A DNA stretch of 63,826 bases from Anaerolineales bacterium (lineage in GTDB: Bacteria; Chloroflexota; Anaerolineae; CG2-30-64-16), in the NCBI GenBank assembly GCA_017882045.1, contig JADGQF010000002.1, forward strand, positions 1-63,826. The letters are read 5' to 3'. Shown piece by piece: positions 16,941 to 25,666 of the stretch. A model generated the notes under the pieces. It saw only the letters and a list, made by a program, of their open reading frames with translations. It was not told where the DNA came from and searched no databases. The stretch's first letter is position 1, and each line of letters begins with the position of its first letter. Made by a program: the position numbers and the translations under genes.

Positions 16941-17013
16941 TATGATTAGCATCATGGTCCCAGCTTACCCCAGGTGATATTGTTCGTGCCGATAGTAAGT
17001 GATATTGTTCACG
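16941..17013 (+). promoter_or_regulatory. Three CRP/FNR-like palindromes upstream of the hydrogenase operon
   Basis: The 262-bp gap holds TATGA-N6-TCATG (16941-16956), GGTGA-N6-TCGTG (16973-16988) and AGTGA-N6-TCACG (16998-17013). Centres of the first two are 32 bp apart, exactly as before the Flx-Hdr operon; the third lies 25 bp further on. The last two share the core GTGATATTGTTC. No confident -10/-35 pair was found between them and the GTG at 17131, and the rest of the gap shows nothing else. Confidence 0.65.
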
Positions 17014-17130
17014 GATATTGACCACACCCAGGCGGAGATCCGTGGGTGGACGGCAGGTCGTCCGGCGCCGGGTTGGCTTACCTTGCAGGCATGATGGGCC
17101 CACGAGCGCTGGCTGGAAACAGGTGCGACG

Positions 17131-17700
17131 GTGCGCGAGTTAGCCTTGCACGTGCTGGACATTTTAGAGAATGCGGTGGAGGCCGGCGCCACCCGGGTCG
17201 AGCTGACGATCGAAGAAGATCAGCCGGGGGGTTGGCTGACGATTACGATACGCGACAACGGCCGCGGCATGGACGCGGCTACTCTCGCGCAAGTCACCAG
17301 CCCGTTCTTTACCACGCGCAATACGCGCCATGTGGGGTTGGGCCTGCCGCTGTTCGCAGCCGCAGCCGAACGAGCCGGCGGCCAATTGGTTGTCGAATCC
17401 GCGCCCGGCCGGGGCACGACAGTGCTGGCGACCTTCGGCTGTTTTCATCCGGATCGCCAACCCCTGGGCGACCTGCCCGGCACGCTGTTGGCCTTCTTGC
17501 TGTCGCAGCAAGCACCAGATCTGCACTACCACCACCGGGTGGATGAAGACGCTTTTGACTTTGACACGGTTGATATCCGGACGGCCCTTGGCGACGTCCC
17601 GCTCTCGAACCCCACCGTCCGTTGGTGGCTGGCCGGCTTCCTTCAGGAAGGTGAGGCGGAGATGGCGGCGGCCCGTTGGGAGATCGCCGTCGGATTCTAA
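17131..17700 (+). CDS. GHKL-type HATPase domain protein
   Basis: This is a 189-residue protein with a single histidine-kinase-like ATPase domain: N-box HVLDILENAVEAGA (residues 7-20), G1 IRDNGRGMD near 47 and G2 GLGLPLF near 70. There is no dimerisation/phosphoacceptor helix, sensor or membrane segment, so it is not a conventional kinase. The last 90 residues have no recognisable motif. Such small ATPases recur in bifurcating-hydrogenase operons next to a 2Fe-2S thioredoxin-like gene, which is exactly the next gene here. The GTG start at 17131 has only a weak purine run upstream. Its role is unknown. Confidence 0.82.
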   Translation: MRELALHVLDILENAVEAGATRVELTIEEDQPGGWLTITIRDNGRGMDAATLAQVTSPFFTTRNTRHVGLGLPLFAAAAERAGGQLVVESAPGRGTTVLATFGCFHPDRQPLGDLPGTLLAFLLSQQAPDLHYHHRVDEDAFDFDTVDIRTALGDVPLSNPTVRWWLAGFLQEGEAEMAAARWEIAVGF

Positions 17701-17713
17701 GAGGAGTATTTGA

Positions 17714-18094
17714 ATGCCAAAACTGAAAACCCTTGACGATCTCAAGCGCGTGCGTGAAGAGGCGCAACAGTCCATGAAGGTCCGCATGGACACGGGCACG
17801 ACTATCACCGTCGGCATGGGGACCTGCGGCATTGCAGCAGGCGCACGCGAGACCATGCACGCCATCCTGGAAGAACTGGCCAAACGCAACATCGACGCCC
17901 ATGTGACTACCGTCGGTTGCATCGGCATGTGCGTGCGTGAGCCCCTGGTCGACATCGAGCAGGCCGGCCAACCCCGCATCACCTACGCCAATGTCAAGCC
18001 CGACATGATCCCGCACCTGATCGAGGAACACTTGATCAAGAACAAGCCGGTCGAGGAGTGGGTCATCGGGCGCATCGCGCAAGCGGGAGCATAA
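17714..18094 (+). CDS. Thioredoxin-like 2Fe-2S ferredoxin
   Basis: This 126-residue protein has the motif ITVGMGTCGIAAGA and then VGCIGMC. The cysteines are C38, C69 and C73; the first cysteine of the usual C-x4-C pair is absent, so the cluster must use three cysteines plus another ligand or a different coordination. The same motif form occurs at the N-terminus of the 29623 protein. Family members are found as separate proteins or as N-terminal domains of NuoF-type subunits in [FeFe] and Hox hydrogenases. It is inferred to be an electron-transfer subunit of the complex encoded downstream. GAGGAG precedes the ATG. Confidence 0.87.
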   Translation: MPKLKTLDDLKRVREEAQQSMKVRMDTGTTITVGMGTCGIAAGARETMHAILEELAKRNIDAHVTTVGCIGMCVREPLVDIEQAGQPRITYANVKPDMIPHLIEEHLIKNKPVEEWVIGRIAQAGA

Positions 18095-18099
18095 TAACC

Positions 18100-18567
18100 A
18101 TGGCTACATTCGAATCTGTTGAGGCAGTCATCAAGCGGGCTATCATCCTGGAAGACGAGGCGGCGACCATGTACGCGAGCGCGGCTAAGGCTGCGAAGAA
18201 CGCCCCCATCCGCCAGCGTCTTGAGGAGATGGCCGCGCAAGAGCGCGGCCACAAGGCCAGGCTGGAGGAAGTGCTCAAGGGCAACGTGCGCTGGGCCATA
18301 CGCAAGTCCAAGTCTGAGCCTGTGACGGACCTGCGTCTGAGCGATCACCTGGAATCCAAGCCGCTTGACGCGGGCGCCGACTACCAGGACGTGCTGCTGT
18401 TTGCGGCACGGCGCGAGAAGGAGGCCTACGACTTTTACAAGGCAATGGCCGAACTGGTCGACGACAAATTCGTCAAAGACGTCTTCGAGATGCTGGCGAA
18501 CGAAGAACTGCGCCACAAATTCGAAGTCGAGAAGACGTACGAGGAGATCGTCTACCAGGCGTTCTAA
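18100..18567 (+). CDS. Ferritin-like diiron protein (rubrerythrin-type, no rubredoxin domain)
   Basis: This is a 155-residue four-helix protein. Carboxylate/His motifs for a diiron site are spread over the helices: ILEDEAATMY (residues 16-25), AAQERGHKARLEE near 45, REKEAYDFY near 105 and NEELRHKFEVEK near 135. There is no rubredoxin tail. Rubrerythrins reduce peroxide in anaerobes; here the protein probably protects the neighbouring oxygen-sensitive hydrogenase. It starts 5 bases after the ferredoxin gene. The ATG at 18100 fits the domain start better than upstream in-frame codons. Confidence 0.88.
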   Translation: MATFESVEAVIKRAIILEDEAATMYASAAKAAKNAPIRQRLEEMAAQERGHKARLEEVLKGNVRWAIRKSKSEPVTDLRLSDHLESKPLDAGADYQDVLLFAARREKEAYDFYKAMAELVDDKFVKDVFEMLANEELRHKFEVEKTYEEIVYQAF

Positions 18568-18596
18568 CGTGGTTGCGGCTGCGTGATACGTGCTGT

Positions 18597-18662
18597 GTGA
18601 TGCATGAGAAACTCATGGATCACGGCTTACGGTTCACGCATCACGCATCACGCATCACGAGG
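18597..18662 (+). repeat. Hairpin followed by 7-bp tandem repeats before the NuoF-GltD gene
   Basis: Arms 18597-18608 and 18612-18623 pair at 11 of 12 positions around an AAA loop. Directly after it, CACGCAT is repeated three times (18635-18655) with a fourth partial copy ending in CACGAGG, which also supplies the ribosome site of the next gene. The 104-bp spacer may act as a processing or translation-control element within the operon. Confidence 0.65.
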
Positions 18663-18671
18663 ATTTAGAGC

Positions 18672-21600
18672 ATGGATCAAACGAATCTGATAAGTATTCA
18701 ATCGCTTGAAACCCACTATCGCGCCGACGTGCTGGTCTGCGGTGGAACCGGATGTCACTCCTCAAATTCGCAGCTAGTGCTCGGCGCCCTTGAGTCGGAG
18801 GTCAGCCGGCGTGGCCTGAGCGGCGAAGTGCGGATTGTGCCCACCGGCTGCCGCGGCTTCTGCTCCATGGGCCCCGTCATGATGGTCTTCCCCGAAGGCA
18901 TCCTGTACTGCCAGGTGCAGCCCAGCGACGTGCCCGAACTGGTGGAGGAGACGCTTATCAAGGGCCGCGTCGTCCAGCGCCTCAGCTACCAGGAACCGGT
19001 CGACCAGAAGACGCTGCCCTTCTACCACGACATCCCGTTCTACGGCAAACAGATCCGCATCACCCTGCGCAACTGCGGCATGATCAACCCGGAGAACATC
19101 GACGAGTATATCGCCCATGACGGCTACCAGGCCCTGGGCAAGGCCCTCGCCACGATGACGCCGGATGATGTGATCCGCGAGATGAAGGATTCCGGCTTGC
19201 GCGGTCGGGGTGGTGCGGGCTTCTTGACCGGTCTGAAGTGGGAATTCTGCCGCAAGGCCCAGGGCGGTCCCAAGTACGTGATCTGCAATGCCGACGAAGG
19301 CGATCCGGGCGCGTTCATGGACCGCTCCATCCTCGAAGGTGACCCGCATTCCCTGGTCGAGGGCATGACGATCGCCGCGTATGCGATTGGCTCGCGCGAG
19401 GGCTATATCTACTGCCGCGCCGAGTACCCGCTGGCCATCGCCCGCCTGGAGACTGCCATCGCCCAGGCGCACGAATACGGCCTGCTGGGCGAGAACATTC
19501 TGGGCTCTGATTACTCTTTCGATTTGTACGTCAAGCAAGGCGCCGGGGCTTTTGTCTGCGGTGAGGAAACGGCTTTGATGGCTTCCATCGAGGGACGGCG
19601 CGGCGAGCCGCGTCCTCGCCCGCCCTTCCCGGCCGTCTCTGGCCTTTGGAACAAGCCTTCCAACGTCAATAACGTCAAGAGCTATGCCACGACGCCGCAG
19701 ATCATCCTGCGCGGCTCTGATTGGTTCAAGGGCATAGGGGCCCCCAAGTCACCCGGCACGGCCATCTTCGCCCTCACCGGCAAAATCCGCAACACGGGCC
19801 TGATCGAAGTGCCGATGGGCATGCCGCTGGGCGAGATCATCTTCGACATCGGCGGCGGCGTCCCCACGGGCAAGCAGTTCAAGGCAGTGCAGACCGGCGG
19901 CCCGTTGGGCGGTTGTCTGCCGGCCTCGGCCCTCAACACGCCCGTCGACTTTGACTCGCTGATCGCCGCCGGCGCCACCATGGGGTCGGGCGGCATGATC
20001 GTCGTCGACGAAGATACCTGTATGGTGGAGTTCGCCAAGTACTTCCTGGCCTTCGCCTCGGCGGAATCGTGCGGTAAGTGCGTGCCCTGCCGCGTCGGCG
20101 GCCAGCGCATGCTCGAGATTCTGACCCGCATCACCGAGGGCAAGGGCACGCGCGCCGATGTGGAGAAGATCAAGGAAATCTCGCGCAACATGCGGGAAGC
20201 CTCCTTGTGCGCTCTCGGCCAGGGTACGCCCGGCCCGGTGATGGCCGCCCTGCGCTTTTTCGAGGAAGAGTTCCTGGCCCACATCGACGAGCAGAAGTGC
20301 TCGGCCGGCCAGTGCAAGCCGCTTGTGCGTGCCAAGTGCATCAACGCCTGTCCGGCCGGCGTCGAGAGCCCGGCCTACCTGGCGCTGGTCAGCCAGGGCA
20401 AATACGCCGAGGGCCTGGCGATCCACCGCGAGCGCAACCCGTTTGCCCTCATCTGCGGCCGCGTCTGCCCCGCTTTCTGCGAGCAGAAGTGCCGCCGCGG
20501 CGATATCGACGACCCAATCGCCATCCGCCTCGTCAAGCGCTTCATGGCCGACTATGAGACCGGGCATCCCTGGACACCCGAGCGTCTTTCACCGGCCAAG
20601 TCCCAGCGGGTGGCAGTGGTCGGCGGCGGCCCGGCCGGCCTGACGGCCGCGCTGCGCCTGGCCCAGCGTGGCTACAAGGTCACCGTCTACGAGAAGCTGC
20701 CGGTGGCCGGTGGTATGATGACCGTGGGCATCCCCGAGTATCGTCTGCCGCGCGAACCACTCTTCGCTGAGATTGACAATATCAAGCGCGCGGGGGTCGA
20801 GATTCGCTGTGGCCAGGCGCTGGGCCGCGATTTCACGATCGACCAGCTTTTCCAGCAGGACGGCTTCAACGCCGTCGTTCTGGCCGTCGGCGCCCACAAG
20901 AGCCGCCGCCTGGGGATCCTGGGCCAGGAAAAGCAGGGTGTCCTGCCCGGCACCGATTTCTTGCGCGATGTGTCGCTGCGGCGCGCCGATCCCGCCGTAA
21001 CCGCCCCCATCGTGGGCAAGCGCGTGGCCGTGGTCGGTGGTGGTGACGTCGCCATCGACGCCGCCCGCACCGCCTGGCGGTTGGGCGCCAGCGAGGTCCA
21101 CGTCATCTATCGCCGGCAGTACCAGGATATGCCGGCCCATCCCGAAGAGCTCGAAGCAGCGGCCAAGGAAGGCATCCAGTTCCACTTCCTGGTCAATCCC
21201 GTGCGTTTGCTGGGCGCCGAACGCCTGGCCGGCGTCGTCATGCAGCGCCAACGCCTGGGCGACTTCGATAACAGCGGTCGCCGGCGACCCGTGCCGGTAG
21301 AAGGCGACGAGCTTACCCTCGACGTCGACGTGCTCATCCCGGCCATCGGCCAGACGACCGATCTGTCCTGGATGAAGGAGGATGGCATCGAGGTCACCCG
21401 CAGCAGCACCTTCGTGGTCAAGGACGCCTTCAACACCACCCGGACCGGCGTGTTCGCCGCCGGCGACGCGGTGAGTGGTCCGGCGACCGTGATCCAGGCC
21501 GTCGCACAGGGCAACCTGGTCGCCGTTGCCGTCGATCAGTGGCTACAAACCGGCCAGATGGTCAAGCCGCGCTACGAAACGGCTCGCCCTGACATCGTGC

Positions 21601-21812
21601 AGTTGACCAATCTGGACGACTACGCCAACGCGCGCCGTCCCGAAGCGCCAGAATTGCCGGTAACCGAGCGACGCGGCAACTTCTGCGAAGTTGAGCTTGG
21701 GTTCGACGAGGCCACAGTGCGCGAGGAAGCCAAACGCTGCCTGCGCTGCGACCTCGAATGGATGGATGTCATGGGCATTGCTAGGCCCCAGCTTGAGAAA
21801 GTTCAAGCGTAA
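18672..21812 (+). CDS. NuoF-GltD fusion: flavin subunit of the [NiFe] hydrogenase complex
   Basis: The 1046-residue protein has three parts. Residues 1-110 are a thioredoxin-like 2Fe-2S domain with four cysteines (C23, C28, C60, C64). Residues 115-540 are NuoF/HoxF: the GLRGRGGAGF nucleotide/FMN loop, NADEGDPGAFMDRS, an SLBB region and the ESCGKCVPCRVGG [4Fe-4S] motif near 465. Residues 543-1046 are GltD/NfnB-like: Cys-rich CPAGVESPAY and CGRVCPAFCEQKC motifs, a FAD loop VVGGGPAGLTAAL near 647, and an NADP-type loop VVGGGDVAIDAAR with IYRRQ near 785. It should oxidise or reduce NAD(H) at FMN and NADP(H) at the second flavin, an arrangement typical of bifurcating enzymes. It is a paralogue of the 29623 protein. 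Confidence 0.92.
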   Translation: MDQTNLISIQSLETHYRADVLVCGGTGCHSSNSQLVLGALESEVSRRGLSGEVRIVPTGCRGFCSMGPVMMVFPEGILYCQVQPSDVPELVEETLIKGRVVQRLSYQEPVDQKTLPFYHDIPFYGKQIRITLRNCGMINPENIDEYIAHDGYQALGKALATMTPDDVIREMKDSGLRGRGGAGFLTGLKWEFCRKAQGGPKYVICNADEGDPGAFMDRSILEGDPHSLVEGMTIAAYAIGSREGYIYCRAEYPLAIARLETAIAQAHEYGLLGENILGSDYSFDLYVKQGAGAFVCGEETALMASIEGRRGEPRPRPPFPAVSGLWNKPSNVNNVKSYATTPQIILRGSDWFKGIGAPKSPGTAIFALTGKIRNTGLIEVPMGMPLGEIIFDIGGGVPTGKQFKAVQTGGPLGGCLPASALNTPVDFDSLIAAGATMGSGGMIVVDEDTCMVEFAKYFLAFASAESCGKCVPCRVGGQRMLEILTRITEGKGTRADVEKIKEISRNMREASLCALGQGTPGPVMAALRFFEEEFLAHIDEQKCSAGQCKPLVRAKCINACPAGVESPAYLALVSQGKYAEGLAIHRERNPFALICGRVCPAFCEQKCRRGDIDDPIAIRLVKRFMADYETGHPWTPERLSPAKSQRVAVVGGGPAGLTAALRLAQRGYKVTVYEKLPVAGGMMTVGIPEYRLPREPLFAEIDNIKRAGVEIRCGQALGRDFTIDQLFQQDGFNAVVLAVGAHKSRRLGILGQEKQGVLPGTDFLRDVSLRRADPAVTAPIVGKRVAVVGGGDVAIDAARTAWRLGASEVHVIYRRQYQDMPAHPEELEAAAKEGIQFHFLVNPVRLLGAERLAGVVMQRQRLGDFDNSGRRRPVPVEGDELTLDVDVLIPAIGQTTDLSWMKEDGIEVTRSSTFVVKDAFNTTRTGVFAAGDAVSGPATVIQAVAQGNLVAVAVDQWLQTGQMVKPRYETARPDIVQLTNLDDYANARRPEAPELPVTERRGNFCEVELGFDEATVREEAKRCLRCDLEWMDVMGIARPQLEKVQA

Positions 21813-21846
21813 TACATCACATAGGAGAGAGGAGGCCGATGACCCG

Positions 21847-23583
21847 ATGGCTTGCCTGAATATCACAATCAACGGTCGCCAGATCGAGGCGCAAGCAGGG
21901 CAGACTGTCCTGCAAGCGGCAACTGCCAACGACATTGAGATACCGGTGCTCTGCAACCATCCGGCGTTGCAGCCCCAGGGCTCCTGCCGCATGTGTCTCG
22001 TCGAAATCGAGAAACAGCGCAGTCTCCAGCCCGCCTGTACCTTCCCGGTTACGGACGGCATGGTGATCAAGACCGAGTCGGAGAAAGTGCAGGCGGCACG
22101 CAAGTTCGTGCTCGAGCTCCTTTTCTCCGAGCGCATCCATTACTGCATGTACTGCCCGATGAGCGGCACCGACGAAAGCACAGACTGCGATCTGCAGCGC
22201 CTGGGCTATCGCTACGGGCTGACCCACTGGGAGTATGCACCAAACTACAAGAAGCGCTGGCCGGTCGATGCGTCCCGCACGTACTTCATCCTCGATCACA
22301 GCCGCTGCATCCTCTGTCGCTGCTGCGTGCGTGCTTGCGACGAGATCGCAGCCAACCACACCATCGGCGTGAAGGACCGCGGCGCTCGCACCATGATCAT
22401 AGCCGACATGGACGTGCCTTTCGGCGCCTCATCCTGCGTTTCGTGCGGCACCTGTCTGCAGGTCTGCCCGACCGGCGCTCTGATGGACCGGCGCAGTGCG
22501 TATATGGGCCTCCATACGGACGTGGAGCACGTCAAGACTACCTGTATGGCCTGTCCTGTTGGCTGTGGCATCGAAGCCATCACCCGGGACAGGCTGTTGC
22601 TGCGCGCCGAGGGCGACTGGGATGCCGCCAACGCGGGCTTGCTCTGCGTAACCGGCCGCTTCGAGGTCGTCGAGCCGCAGCCCGCGCGCATCCAACAGCC
22701 GATGATCAAGCGCAACGGCGATTGGGTCAATGTGACCCTGGACGAGGCGTTGGACGTCGTCGCCTCTCGCCTGAAAAGCGCCGGCCCGGTTGCCGGCCTG
22801 GTGACGCCACGCGCTACCGGCGAGACTATGACCGCCTTCCACCGCTTCTTCGAGGAAGTCCTGCGCAGCGACCAGGCCGGCTTGCTGTACGGCGAGATGC
22901 CTCCCACTGGCTTCGGCGCCCTGGCTACGCTGCAGGATCTCTCTAACGCCGACTGCGTGGTTGTCGTGAACGGCGAGCCGCTGCAGGACCAGAAGGTACT
23001 TGGCTACATCACCAAGCGGGCGGTGGATCACGGCGCGCGGCTAGTGGTTGTCAACGACGCACCCACCCAGCTCGATCCGTGGGCCGGTGTCACGTTGCCC
23101 CTGGCAACCATCGCCGAGATCGCGCCCATGGTGGATGCCGCGCAGCATCCGGTCGTCCTCTATGCCGGTGGCCTGGCTCCTGCCGCCTACGATGTTCTGC
23201 GAGCGCTCCCGGCGCAGACCCGCTTCCTGCCGCTTTACGAGGGCACGAACACCGCCGGAGCGGCCAGGCTCGGCCTCAGCGCCCGCCGGGTGCAAGGCTC
23301 GGCCCTGTTCCTGCTGGCCGGCGACGAGGCGAAGGCCGACCATGGCCTGACCTTGCCTGAGACGGCTTTCACGGTGGTGCAGGCCGCCTACCACACCGCC
23401 TGGACCGAAGCGGCTGACGTCGTACTGCCTGCCCCGGTCTGGACGGAGCAAACGGGCCACATCGTCAACGTCGAGGGCCGCGAGTTGCCTGTCAATCCGT
23501 CTACCACGGCCCCGCAGGGCATCGAGCCCGTCGAGAGCGTGTTGATCAAGCTTGCGGCGCACTTGGGCCATGGCCTGAACTGA
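21847..23583 (+). CDS. NuoG-like iron-sulfur subunit (HoxU plus degenerate molybdopterin-type domain)
   Basis: This is a 578-residue protein. The N-terminal about 240 residues match HoxU/NuoG: 2Fe-2S cysteines C36, C47, C50 and C64; a His-Cys [4Fe-4S] region (IHYCMYCPMSG); and two ferredoxin motifs (CILCRCCVRACDE, CVSCGTCLQVCP). A further CMACPVGCG site lies near residue 237. The rest resembles the bis-MGD oxidoreductase domain of NuoG but is shorter and lacks a catalytic Cys/Sec, so it is structural. Canonical HoxU lacks this domain. The start is ATG 21847, 12 bases after a GGAGG-containing run; an ATG at 21839 is out of frame. It links the flavin subunit to HoxY. Confidence 0.88.
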   Translation: MACLNITINGRQIEAQAGQTVLQAATANDIEIPVLCNHPALQPQGSCRMCLVEIEKQRSLQPACTFPVTDGMVIKTESEKVQAARKFVLELLFSERIHYCMYCPMSGTDESTDCDLQRLGYRYGLTHWEYAPNYKKRWPVDASRTYFILDHSRCILCRCCVRACDEIAANHTIGVKDRGARTMIIADMDVPFGASSCVSCGTCLQVCPTGALMDRRSAYMGLHTDVEHVKTTCMACPVGCGIEAITRDRLLLRAEGDWDAANAGLLCVTGRFEVVEPQPARIQQPMIKRNGDWVNVTLDEALDVVASRLKSAGPVAGLVTPRATGETMTAFHRFFEEVLRSDQAGLLYGEMPPTGFGALATLQDLSNADCVVVVNGEPLQDQKVLGYITKRAVDHGARLVVVNDAPTQLDPWAGVTLPLATIAEIAPMVDAAQHPVVLYAGGLAPAAYDVLRALPAQTRFLPLYEGTNTAGAARLGLSARRVQGSALFLLAGDEAKADHGLTLPETAFTVVQAAYHTAWTEAADVVLPAPVWTEQTGHIVNVEGRELPVNPSTTAPQGIEPVESVLIKLAAHLGHGLN

Positions 23584-23598
23584 CGGAAGGAGACCGAA

Positions 23599-24144
23599 AT
23601 GGCCGATCAGAAAGTAACGGTTGCGAGTGACTGGCTGGCCGGATGCGCCGGTTGCCATATGTCATTGTTGGATATCGACGAGCGCATCGTGGACCTGGTC
23701 CAGCTCGTGACGCTCACCTCCACCCCGGTGACCGACCTCAAGCACCCCGCCAAAGAAGGCGTTACGGTCGGCATTCTTGAGGGAGGGGTCAACAACTCGA
23801 CCACGGAGAGCGTCGCCAAGATGTTCCGTGAGCGCAGCAAGGTGCTTATCGCCCTGGGCGATTGCGCCGTCTTCGGCGGCGTGCCCACCATGCGCAACGC
23901 CTGCGGTATCAAGGAAGCCTTGCAGCGGGCTTATGTCGAGACCGAAAGCACCGTGGACGGACAGGTGCCGCACCACGAAGATATCGCCGTCATGCAAGAC
24001 TGTCGCGCAATCGACCAGGTTGTGCCCATCGACGTCTACTTGCCCGGCTGTCCTCCTTCTGCAGATGCGATCTGGTATGTGCTGACCGAGTTGTTGGCCG
24101 GTCGCATGCCTGAATTGAAGGGGAAGTACCTGGACTGGCACTAA
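23599..24144 (+). CDS. hoxY: [NiFe] hydrogenase small subunit (HoxY type)
   Basis: This 181-residue protein has the proximal [4Fe-4S] cysteines C16 and C19 (WLAGCAGCHMS), C89 (ALGDCAVFGG) and C151 (LPGCPPSAD). The short length and absence of medial and distal cluster domains match cytoplasmic group 3d enzymes. There is no Tat signal, so the complex stays in the cytoplasm. It lies 15 bases after the NuoG-like gene and 11 before the large subunit. Confidence 0.94.
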   Translation: MADQKVTVASDWLAGCAGCHMSLLDIDERIVDLVQLVTLTSTPVTDLKHPAKEGVTVGILEGGVNNSTTESVAKMFRERSKVLIALGDCAVFGGVPTMRNACGIKEALQRAYVETESTVDGQVPHHEDIAVMQDCRAIDQVVPIDVYLPGCPPSADAIWYVLTELLAGRMPELKGKYLDWH

Positions 24145-24155
24145 GGAGGACTGAT

Positions 24156-25580
24156 ATGGCACAAAAAATCATGATCGAGCCCGTGACGCGTATCGAGGGC
24201 CACGCCAAAGTGGGCATCTACATCGATGATGCGGGCAAAGTTGAGCGGGCGATCTTCCACGTCAACGAGTTCCGCGGCTTCGAGAAGTTCTGCGAAGGCA
24301 GAATGTTCTTCGAGATGCCGCTGATCACCGAGCGCATCTGCGGTATCTGCCCGGTCAGCCACCACCTGGTCTCGGCCAAGGCGTGCGATCAGATCGTGGG
24401 CGTCGAGCCGCCGCGGCCGGCCAGCCTGCTGCGCGAGCTCATGCACATGGGCCAGATCATCCAGTCGCACTCGATGCACGTCTTCGAGCTTGGCGGACCT
24501 GACCTGTTATTAGGCTTCGACTGTGACCCGGCCGTGCGCAACGTCGTCGGCCTGTATGGCGCCAATCCCGAATTGACCGTCAAGGCCATTAAGCTGCGCA
24601 AGTACGGCCAGCAGATCATTGCCCGCCTGGGCGGGCGTCGCATTCATCCGACATTTGCCGTCCCCGGAGGGGTGAACGCGGCCCTCAAGCCTGCCGACCG
24701 CGAGGCAATGCTGGCCGAGCTAGACGAGATGCTGGGTTACGTGCAGGACGGCCTGGCTGTGATGCGCGACTGGGTCGAGGCCAACGGCGAGGACCTGGCC
24801 AAGTTCGGTGTCTTCCCGACCGGCTACCTGGGCATGGTTGACCAGGACAATGCCGTCCAGTTGTACGACGGCGACATCCGCCTGGTCGACCAGGGACGGC
24901 AGGAGCTCGAGCACTTCGACGGGCGCAAGTACCTGGACTATATTTCCGAGCACGTCGAGCCGTGGACCTATCTTAAGTTCCCGTATTACAAGAAGCTCGG
25001 CTGGCCTGACGGCGTCTACCGCGTCGGCCCCCTGGGGCGGCTCAACGCGGCTCAGAAGATGGCGACGTCACTGGCGCAGCAGGAGTACGAGCGCTTCCAG
25101 GCCCTGCGCGGCGGCGAGGTCATCGAGGGCACGCTGTACTATCACTATGCCCGCCTGATCGAGGATCTCTATGCCGTCGAGCACACCCGCGAGCTGTTGG
25201 AAGACCCGGACATCCTGTCTACCGACATCCAGATCAACCGCCCGGTGACCAATTTCGAGGGCGTAGGCGTCATCGAAGCCCCGCGCGGCACGCTCTGGCA
25301 TCACTACCAGGTCGACGAGAACGGCATGTTGACCAAGGTGAACCTGATCGTCGCCACCGGCAACAACAATTTCGCCATGAGCAAGGCCGTGGATTCGGTT
25401 GCCAAGACCTATATCGACGGCAATAACGTGACCGAGGGCGCGCTCAACCGGGTCGAAGCCGCTATCCGGGCGTATGACCCATGCCTCTCCTGCTCGACCC
25501 ACGCCATTGGCCAGATGCCGTTGGAGCTTATAGTTTACGATCGCTCGGGCAACGAGCTCAAGCGCATCGTCCGCGGCTGA
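24156..25580 (+). CDS. hoxH: [NiFe] hydrogenase large subunit (HoxH type)
   Basis: This is a 474-residue catalytic subunit. The L1 motif [12 protein letters not shown] gives C62 and C65; the L2 motif DPCLSCSTH gives C443 and C446. These four cysteines bind the NiFe(CN)2CO centre that splits or forms H2. A 25-residue tail after H449 is the expected substrate of the maturation protease encoded at 28488. Motifs fit group 3d NAD(P)-linked enzymes better than 3c (Mvh), although an Hdr operon lies upstream. A clear terminator follows. Accessory genes hypF, hypC, hypD and hypE lie about 12 kb downstream; hypA and hypB are not in the window. Confidence 0.95.
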   Translation: MAQKIMIEPVTRIEGHAKVGIYIDDAGKVERAIFHVNEFRGFEKFCEGRMFFEMPLITERICGICPVSHHLVSAKACDQIVGVEPPRPASLLRELMHMGQIIQSHSMHVFELGGPDLLLGFDCDPAVRNVVGLYGANPELTVKAIKLRKYGQQIIARLGGRRIHPTFAVPGGVNAALKPADREAMLAELDEMLGYVQDGLAVMRDWVEANGEDLAKFGVFPTGYLGMVDQDNAVQLYDGDIRLVDQGRQELEHFDGRKYLDYISEHVEPWTYLKFPYYKKLGWPDGVYRVGPLGRLNAAQKMATSLAQQEYERFQALRGGEVIEGTLYYHYARLIEDLYAVEHTRELLEDPDILSTDIQINRPVTNFEGVGVIEAPRGTLWHHYQVDENGMLTKVNLIVATGNNNFAMSKAVDSVAKTYIDGNNVTEGALNRVEAAIRAYDPCLSCSTHAIGQMPLELIVYDRSGNELKRIVRG

Positions 25581-25613
25581 TCGCAAGACCGAATAGACCG
25601 AATAGGAAGTAGT

Positions 25614-25648
25614 GGACCAGGTAGCAAGTCTGTTACCTGGTCCTTTTT
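25614..25648 (+). terminator. Rho-independent terminator of the hydrogenase operon
   Basis: GGACCAGGTA (25614-25623) pairs perfectly with TACCTGGTCC (25634-25643), followed by TTTTT. It ends the operon cleanly 34 bases after the large-subunit stop. Confidence 0.93.
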
Positions 25649-25666
25649 GTATCTCTTTCCAGGGTT

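Noticed and set aside
17046-17546. 166-residue plus-strand open frame
   Set aside because: It overlaps the HATPase gene in another frame; the HATPase has clear N, G1 and G2 boxes while this frame is Arg/Gly-rich noise.
18635-18655. CRISPR-like array
   Set aside because: The units are 7 bases long with no spacers; they are simple tandem repeats. No cas genes are present.
9077-25580. MvhADG-HdrABC complex (group 3c hydrogenase)
   Set aside because: The hydrogenase genes are in a separate operon with NuoF/NuoG-type subunits, and the large-subunit motifs fit group 3d; the Hdr genes have their own Flx donor genes.
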